Assembly: GCA_024707405.1 (NCBI GenBank)
Contig: JANPZU010000002.1
Span: 186,001-250,000, forward strand
Source: Luteimonas sp.
GTDB lineage: Bacteria; Pseudomonadota; Gammaproteobacteria; Xanthomonadales; Xanthomonadaceae
Reading direction: 5' to 3'
Length of the DNA: 64,000 nucleotides
Of this stretch, positions 58,293-64,000 are shown one piece after another. The position numbers and the translations under genes were made by a program. Under the pieces are notes generated by a model, which was not told the origin of the DNA, did not search any database, and was given only the letters and a program-made list of their open reading frames with translations. Position 1 is the stretch's first letter. Every line of letters begins with the position of its first letter.

Positions 58293-58746
58293 CCGAATTG
58301 CAACGCTCAGTGCTTCACAGGCGAGAAAAATTCCGCTTCTGGTCGCAAAGCGGACTTCCACGAGAGCAGGCGATTAGGGGCCGTTATCGAGGGTCCCGGG
58401 ATATGCTCGCCCTCCAGCTCTGAAACGTTGCAGGACGCATCTCGGCTAGTCTCCGCGCCGCAGAATATTGTCGAGTAGATGCCATGATTGCTCGGCAGCG
58501 GAGGTCGAAGATTGTGCGCCCAGCAAGTTCCTTCGTCGGGGTTCCTGCATGGGGCACGGGAGCGTGTCGGTAGGGGCGGCGACGCCCGCTGGTTCAGAAT
58601 CCCGTGAAAAGTACCGGCGCAGTCATGACCGCGCTACCAACCAAGGTAGCCTCGATGCCGCCGTAGCGCCAAGTGCCTCACGGAAGCTTCTTCCTGAGCA
58701 TGTTTCCAGAGTAACTTTGGACTGGATATCGCGTTTCGGCCGCTAC
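58293..58746. other. Intergenic region with no supported gene
   Basis: 454 bases separate the ATPase-nuclease gene and the convergent SDR gene. A frame open from 58468 to 58782 runs into the SDR antisense and has no recognisable content. No terminator, tRNA or clear inverted repeat was seen. It may be decayed island DNA. Confidence 0.4.
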
Positions 58747-59517
58747 TTAGGTGAAGTTTGCGCCACCGTCGACCAGCAGTGACTGACCGTTGATGTACAG
58801 GGCGTCATCCGAGAATAGGAAGGCGACCACCCCTGCAATGTCCTCCGGAAAGCCGAGTCTCGGGGACCGGACACCCTTGAGGATCTCCGCACGCCATTCT
58901 TCAGTGGTTGCACTCAAGGCCGCCTTGGTGAGGATCACACCCGGCGAGAGTAGATTGGTCCTGACACCGTGTTTTCCTCCAAGACTGGCAGTGTGGCGCG
59001 TTAGCCCGATAAGTCCGCTCTTGGAGGACTGATAGGCCACATGATTGGTTTCGCCCATCCACACAGAACTGGACATCGTATTGATGATCGATCCACCGCC
59101 CTGACGAATCATGATGGCCAACGTGTGGCGAATCATGTAGAAGTAGCCTGTCAGATTGACGTCGAGGGTGTGGCGCCAGACATCAACGGAAACATCGGTA
59201 ACATCCGTGTCGCTTCCAAATGCTCGCGGCGACAAGTCGGCGGCCACGTTGAATAGGCCATCAACGCGGTGGTAGGTCGCAGTGGTGACGTCAATCAAAT
59301 GTTTGACGGAACCTTCGTCCGTAATATCAAACGCGACGGGAAGTGCCGCCCCGCCTGAGCTCCGAATCTCATCGGCTAATGCGCCAGCGGCAGCCTGGTT
59401 GTAGTCCGCAACGACAACTTTCATCCCTTCTGCCGCCAAACGGAGCGCGGCTGCGCCCCCGATGTTTCCCGGTGCAGCGCCGGCGACAATGGCGACTTTG
59501 TCGTTCAACCCTTTCAT
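58747..59517 (-). CDS. Short-chain dehydrogenase/reductase
   Basis: The 256-aa NAD(P)-dependent oxidoreductase has an N-terminal cofactor loop GAAPGNIGG (residues 13-21). The Ser of the catalytic group is in TMSSSVWMG and the Tyr and Lys in AYQSSKSGLIGL. The C-terminal LINGQSLLVDGG-like segment (YINGQSLLVDGGANFT) is typical of classical SDRs. ATG 59515-59517 has GGAG about seven bases upstream; the frame is open slightly further. The substrate is unknown. It is the first of three leftward accessory metabolic genes. Confidence 0.85.
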   Translation of the reverse strand: MKGLNDKVAIVAGAAPGNIGGAAALRLAAEGMKVVVADYNQAAAGALADEIRSSGGAALPVAFDITDEGSVKHLIDVTTATYHRVDGLFNVAADLSPRAFGSDTDVTDVSVDVWRHTLDVNLTGYFYMIRHTLAIMIRQGGGSIINTMSSSVWMGETNHVAYQSSKSGLIGLTRHTASLGGKHGVRTNLLSPGVILTKAALSATTEEWRAEILKGVRSPRLGFPEDIAGVVAFLFSDDALYINGQSLLVDGGANFT

Positions 59518-59704
59518 ACCTGAACTCCGACGCGCCACATCTAACCAACGCTGGCGTGGCGCAGCCGTGGCGTTGGGATGGCAAAGGCGGCACGCCTTGG
59601 CTAGGAGCGAGTGGGGCCCTCGTTACGTGCAACACGAAGGAGTAGAGCCCTTGCGATGCCGGGTGGGGCTGCAACATGTGCGGGCAGCAACGTCCTGGGA
59701 GTGC

Positions 59705-60490
59705 CTACTTTTCCCGCCGAGCGGCATCCTTCGCCGCGCGTTCGATCGTGTCTGCCACCACCTTGGGCTGAGTCATGAAGACAGCATGGCTGGCGGAGAC
59801 GTAGGTGATGCGCGCGTTGATGCGTTCGGCCATGTGAATGAGCATGGCCTGATCAAACGCCCTGTCTTCGGTCGCGATCACTGCCCAACTGGGTTTCGCC
59901 CGCCACGCGGCATGCGTCAGCACCGCCCCGAACACCGACATGTTGATTGGCACTTGGGAGTCGCGCAGGAACGCCGCATCGTCATCCGACGCGTCATGGG
60001 CGAAGCCTGCCTTGAAGCTCGCCGGCTTGATAAAACCATAGCCATCGTTGCCAGTCTCGATCACAAATTCCGGCGTCGGTGCGAAACCTTCGTATTGCTG
60101 CGCCGTGGTCTCACCTGCGTCCGGGGCCAGCGCCGACACGTAGACCAGGCCGGCCACTTTGTCGTGTACGCCAGCTTCGGTGATCACCGTGCCACCCCAG
60201 GAATGTCCGACCAGGATGACCGGATCGTCCTGCCGATCGAGCACGCGTTTCGTCGCTTTCACATCGTCGGCGAGTGATGTCAGCGGGTTCTGGACAATGA
60301 ACACTCGATAGCCGCGTACGGTGAGTTCGTCGTAAACACGTCGCCAACCGGCGCCGTCGGCGAAGGCGCCATGTACCAGCACGACGTTCTTTACCTGGCC
60401 GCTGTCACGGGCGGCATGAGCAGCGTAGGCGGATGCGGACAGGCTTGTAGCCATGGTGGCGGCGAGCAGGGTGTGGATGAGTTTGAACAT
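59705..60490 (-). CDS. Exported alpha/beta hydrolase
   Basis: The 261-aa protein has a Sec signal peptide (MFKLIHTLLAATMATSLSASAYAAHA). The hydrolase core carries the oxyanion-forming VLVHGAFADGAGW, the nucleophile Ser in VGHSWGGTV, an Asp in ATEDRAFD and the His in SASHAVFMTQP. This completes an alpha/beta hydrolase catalytic triad of the EstA/salicylate-esterase-like group. It is presumably periplasmic. The natural ester substrate is unknown. It lies 187 bases upstream of the SDR gene, on the same strand, and 289 bases downstream of the isochorismatase-like gene. Confidence 0.85.
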   Translation of the reverse strand: MFKLIHTLLAATMATSLSASAYAAHAARDSGQVKNVVLVHGAFADGAGWRRVYDELTVRGYRVFIVQNPLTSLADDVKATKRVLDRQDDPVILVGHSWGGTVITEAGVHDKVAGLVYVSALAPDAGETTAQQYEGFAPTPEFVIETGNDGYGFIKPASFKAGFAHDASDDDAAFLRDSQVPINMSVFGAVLTHAAWRAKPSWAVIATEDRAFDQAMLIHMAERINARITYVSASHAVFMTQPKVVADTIERAAKDAARREK

Positions 60491-60779
60491 GACTGTGGCC
60501 TCGGGCGGTGGCGGGTGGCGGTTCCGGGGCCGTTTCGCCGTCGCAGGCGAGGATGAATGACGCCATCCGTGGACATCTGATCAGGACGCATGGAGTATCG
60601 GTTCCGTACCTTTGCTTGCGTACTGAGCTGGCAACTCGATGCCGCTTGGCCCCTCGATCACGTAGACGGTTTCCTCGACCAAGTCCGGTAGCTAGCCGCC
60701 GGGACGCGCCTCCATCCTGCGCTCGGTGTCGCCCTACCGCTCATGGCATGCTCCGGAGGTTGCGTGCTTCTGGTCTTGC

Positions 60780-61547
60780 TCATTTGGCGGCCCGCAACTC
60801 CTCTAGCTGCTGCAGATACCAGACGATGATCGGCCTGACTTTCGGCGCTTCTGCCGACTTCCAGTCGCGGAAGAGTTCTGTCACCCAGGCAAGCGCTGTG
60901 TTCGGAATGGCACCGGCGTGAGCCATGCGGTCAAGGGCGGTGGCATGGGCGATCTGCGACATGCCTCCGACGGCGTCGACGATGTACATGCTATCGAAGC
61001 CCTCCTTGAGCGCATCGATCACCGGGAAGGCCAGGCAAATCTCAGTGTAAAGCGCACCGAAGACCAAGCGCTTCCGTCCCGTAGCGAGGACCGCATCATG
61101 AAAGGGTTTGTCCTCCCACGCATTCATGGAACTCCGGTCGATCACCTTGCTCCCGGGAAGTTCGGCCGCGATTGCAGCGACGGTGGGTTCATTGATCCCC
61201 ATCTCCACCGCCACCGTGCTGAGGATGACCGGCACATCCAAAGCGCGTGCGGCCCGGATCAGGAAGCGCGTATTGAGTTCGACCAGCGCCGCGCTGGTTT
61301 CCGACCTGATTTGCCGGAACATCTCGGGTTGGTAGTCGATCAGCAGCAGCGCGACCTCATCGTGCTTCCACACACCTCCTCGTGATTGGCGAGACTGCGA
61401 TCGTCCCGCGGGGGCCGGGGAAGCCGGAGCCTGCGCGGCCGCGCTGCCGACGGCCGCCACCGCTACCGCAGCCGCCGTCGTGGCTGAAAGGAGGCGCCGC
61501 CGGGTCGTCGCGAAGGCGTCGGAGTCGGACGTGCTGGAAGTGCTCAT
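60780..61547 (-). CDS. Tat-exported isochorismatase-like (cysteine) hydrolase
   Basis: The 255-aa protein has a twin-arginine signal (TTRRRLLSATTAAAVAVAAVGSAAAQA) and then a cysteine-hydrolase fold. The catalytic Asp is in VALLLIDYQPEMF, the nucleophile Cys in ALYTEICLAFPVIDALKEGF, and the YcaC-like segment SMNAWEDKPFHDAVLATGRKRLVF is present. A clear canonical catalytic Lys is not evident. ATG 61545-61547 has GGAG about six bases before it. The frame continues upstream without a stop into the membrane protein. Confidence 0.8.
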   Translation of the reverse strand: MSTSSTSDSDAFATTRRRLLSATTAAAVAVAAVGSAAAQAPASPAPAGRSQSRQSRGGVWKHDEVALLLIDYQPEMFRQIRSETSAALVELNTRFLIRAARALDVPVILSTVAVEMGINEPTVAAIAAELPGSKVIDRSSMNAWEDKPFHDAVLATGRKRLVFGALYTEICLAFPVIDALKEGFDSMYIVDAVGGMSQIAHATALDRMAHAGAIPNTALAWVTELFRDWKSAEAPKVRPIIVWYLQQLEELRAAK

Positions 61548-62024
61548 GCGGATCTCCAATAGGAACGGTGGATGGGACAGGGGCCACGGTTCCGAGCGTG
61601 ACGCGATCGGCTTGCTCCTGAAATCCCCATCCGGGTCAGGCGTCGCCTGCCTGATCGGGGGGCTACCCTGAAGCCGGATCACGCGCCGTCCATGACGTCG
61701 GGCATCGACCGAGTACGCGCCTGCACCCACGATCGCCAGGGCCACGCAGCAGCCCAGCAGTCCCGCCAGTAGTAACTGCTGCACCGCGCCGGCAATCGAC
61801 AGGACGCCCAGCACGGAGATGCCCAAAAGCCAGGCGGCAAGCCTTGTTGCCAAGCCCAGCACCAGCAGGAGCGCAAGCAGCACCGCTAGCGGGTACACCA
61901 CGCGGGAGAGCGAGCCGGCGAGCATTGCCGCGACACCGAGACTGCCGCATGCGCAACATAGTCGCATCAACCCCAATGCCAAGCCGGCGGCTCCATCCGG
62001 ATAGCGGCAGGCGTATCGGGTCAT
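61548..62024 (-). CDS. DoxX-like membrane protein without its own stop codon
   Basis: Starting at ATG 62022-62024 (MTRYACRYPDGAAG), this region encodes four hydrophobic helices and ends in AYSVDARRHGRRVIRL, the usual C-terminus of DoxX-type proteins (GAYSxDAxxxGRR). Instead of a stop it continues in frame (QGSPPIRQATPDPDGD) to the isochorismatase-like gene. A single extra G in the CAGGG stretch near 61668-61672 would place a TAG directly after RLQG. Either it is a true fusion of about 415 aa from this ATG, or a one-base deletion has removed the stop. Confidence 0.6.
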
Positions 62025-62097
62025 GCCACGACCGTATGGCCGCGCCGGGTCAGGCCACAGCCCCAAGTGGGGGACGAATCTCAGGCCTGGATGGGTA

Positions 62098-62111
62098 GTA
62101 GGATGTCCTAC
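62098..62111. promoter_or_regulatory. Palindromic operator candidate at the divergent promoter
   Basis: GTAGGA-TG-TCCTAC is a perfect six-base-arm palindrome between the DoxX-like gene and the propeller protein, 24 bases before the GTG of the latter. The form fits a LuxR/NarL-type response-regulator site. No minus-10 is obvious beside it. Confidence 0.45.
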
Positions 62112-62134
62112 ACCCTGAAGGCGGACTTCCGGTT

Positions 62135-64000
62135 GTGCTGATCGAGCTTGTCCGGAAAACGGCTGCGAGCGGCAGCCGATGCATCCTGCTCAGCGCCGTG
62201 CTGGCGTTTCTGCCCGCGGCGGCAAATGCCCTTGAGCCGCGCAGCCTCGCCCAGTATTCCCACCGGCGAGTCACCGTCGAGGACCGGTGTTGTCGCTTGC
62301 CCAGGGACGCGATGGTTTCCTTTGGCTGGCAACGGGCGATGGCCTCCTGCGCTACGACGGAGACCGGTTTGAACGAATCGAAGCCGAAGGTACCCCCGGG
62401 GAGCATACGCAACCCGGCGTCCTGCTGGCCACGCGCAACGGCGATATTTGGACGAACTTCGGTTCTTCCGGGCATTTCGGGGTCTACCGCGGTGGCAGTC
62501 TGAGGGCCCTGAAAGCACCTGCCCCGTACCCTGGTGTGCGGCAGATGGTGGAGGGTTCAGACGGCGCGGTGTGGATAGTGACCGCCAGCTACGATGCCGA
62601 ACTGCTGCGCTTCCATCAGGGCAGTTGGAGAAAGTTCGATGCGCGCGACGGCCTACCGCTGGAGAACGTGAACAACATCCAGATCTCCCGCGACGGCGCC
62701 GTCTGGATCGCCACGAGGAGCATGGTCGTTCGCATGGCCCCTGCTTCCGAGCGCTTCGAAGCCCTGCAGGAAGCGCGCAGCGCCTGGCTATCGCAGGATC
62801 CCGCAGGGCGCGTCTGGGCGACGGACCGCTATGGAAGCCGCCCCATCAGCGCACCGGATGGAGGCAGCCCAGGCGCGCCGGCATCCGCCGTGCCAGGGAC
62901 AGGAGATTCGCTCCGGGACGCTCCGGTGTTCGATCGCGAAGGCAACCTCTGGATCGCTACCAGCTACCGTGGGCTGCGCTACGTCGGCACACCGGGAGAT
63001 CCTGACCGGCCAGGGCAAGAGGTGGAGTCCTTCAGCGTGGGCGATGGCCTGTCCTCCAGCGTGGTGCACCAGATCCTGCCGGACCGCGAAGGCAACCTGT
63101 GGATGGCCACGGAAGGCGGCCTCGACGTGTTCAGGCCGGCCGCGCTGGTGCGCGAGCCGACACTGGATTGGCCTGCCCGCTTCGGCGACCGTCTGCTTCG
63201 CGCCTCGGACGGCAGTGTATACATCGGGCAAGCCAGGGCGATCCATCGCGTCGGGCCGGGGCAAGCGCCCGCAGCCATTTTGCAGGATGTGCTGGAGCCC
63301 CAAAGCCTCTGCGAGGCGGGAGACGGTGCGCTCTGGATTGTGCTTGAAGCGACCATCATCGTTTGGGCGGAAGGCGCCATCCGGGAAACAATCGCCAGGC
63401 CGGACATCGGTACCACCCATAACTTCGTGTTCGACTGCGCGTTCGACAATCAGGAGGCTTTCTGGATGTCGGCATCTGGAAGCGGTGTCCATCGCTATGC
63501 CGATGGTCAATGGACCCGGCCCTGGAGCCCGGCGACGACGCTGAGTCCTTTCCCACGTCAATGGTCCGGTCACCCCAAGGGGGGATGGTCATCCAGACCG
63601 GCCAACGACTGGTCTGGCTCGAGTCAGGGACTCAACGAGTGACGCATCTCGCCGCGAGTGGGCCCAAGCCCGCGATAGTCACGTTGCACGCATCCAAAGA
63701 CGCGGTCTTCGCCAGTGGCACTTTCGGTCTGGTGCGACATCGGCAGGGGCGAATGCAGACCGCCTTCTTCCCAAGCGCCTCCCCGCGTCTGCGGATCAAC
63801 GGAATGGTCACGACTGCAGAAGGGGACATCTGGCTCGCTTTCCCGAAATCCCTGGTCAGGCTGACGCGATCCGAGCTTGAGCAGGCTTTTACAACGGGCG
63901 AAATGCCGTTGACCCTGCTCACGACAGGACGCGGCTACAGCCTGCCAATCCGTCCGCACGGCCATTCATTGCGGACTGTCGTGCAGGGCGGTGATGGCAG
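62135..64000 (+). pseudogene. Two-component-regulator propeller sensor, frameshifted and cut by the window end
   Basis: A periplasmic sensor with a Reg_prop beta-propeller, of the kind fused to histidine kinases, starts at GTG 62135. Its signal peptide is LLSAVLAFLPAAANA and is followed by EPRSLAQYSHRRVTVED. The frame then shifts near 62280-62287 into VLSLAQGRDGFLWLATGDGLLRYDG and repeats such as FDREGNLWIATSYRGLRYV and PDREGNLWMATEGGLDVF. A second shift near 63530-63565 moves to MVRSPQGGMVIQTGQRLVWLE and further repeats to the window end. Both are compatible with single-base deletions. The kinase part lies beyond the window. Confidence 0.75.

Noticed and set aside
58468..58782. 104-codon plus-strand frame between the ATPase-nuclease and SDR genes
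   Set aside because: It runs antisense into the SDR gene, has no ribosome site and the residue mix looks random.

Overview
The window looks like the chromosome of a high-GC gammaproteobacterium of the Xanthomonadaceae (Lysobacter, Luteimonas, Pseudoxanthomonas and relatives). The evidence is a complete rpf (DSF quorum-sensing) locus in Xanthomonas-like order, the gene order fur-recN-hrcA-grpE-dnaK-dnaJ-dapB-carAB-greA, the order ftsK-lolA-rarA, and a GTAG-headed palindromic intergenic repeat like those described in Stenotrophomonas. No rRNA, tRNA or CRISPR array was seen.

Layout. 1-12,700: end of fur, frameshifted recN, the heat-shock group hrcA-grpE-dnaK-dnaJ with a sigma-32 type promoter before dnaK, dapB, carA-carB and greA. 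12,700-33,410: the rpf region, with rpfE, recJ, an acyltransferase, an rpfD-like LytTR regulator, prfB (with its programmed frameshift), lysS, rpfG-rpfC facing rpfF-rpfB, a lipoprotein, acnA (rpfA), a vapBC-type pair and acnB. RpfF and RpfB make and process the fatty-acid signal, RpfC senses it and RpfG relays it to cyclic-di-GMP turnover. 33,480-36,160: the nudJ-mnmA-hflD group and an exported protein. 36,258-40,054: clpS, clpA, infA and aat, which together cover much of the bacterial N-degron pathway. 40,097-49,680: a FemAB-like acetyltransferase, a phosphoesterase, trxB, ald, ftsK, lolA, an exported protein and rarA.

From 49,681 to the end the content is accessory. First comes a Tn5053/Tn402-like transposition module (tniA-tniB-tniQ, with tniB frameshifted), then a tyrosine-recombinase-like protein lacking recognisable catalytic residues, a TacA/TacT-type toxin-antitoxin pair and a GHKL ATPase fused to a PD-(D/E)xK-like nuclease domain. 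After that come an SDR, an exported alpha/beta hydrolase, a DoxX-like membrane protein running in frame into a Tat-exported isochorismatase-like hydrolase, and a frameshifted two-component-regulator propeller protein cut by the window end.

The most interesting candidates are the GHKL-ATPase/nuclease fusion beside a toxin-antitoxin pair in a transposon-associated island, the incomplete tyrosine recombinase, and regulatory hairpins and palindromes around rpfB/rpfF, clpA and the propeller gene. There are four clear single-base frameshifts (recN, tniB, two in the propeller gene) and one possible fifth (the DoxX end). They should be tested for sequencing error before being read as gene decay.
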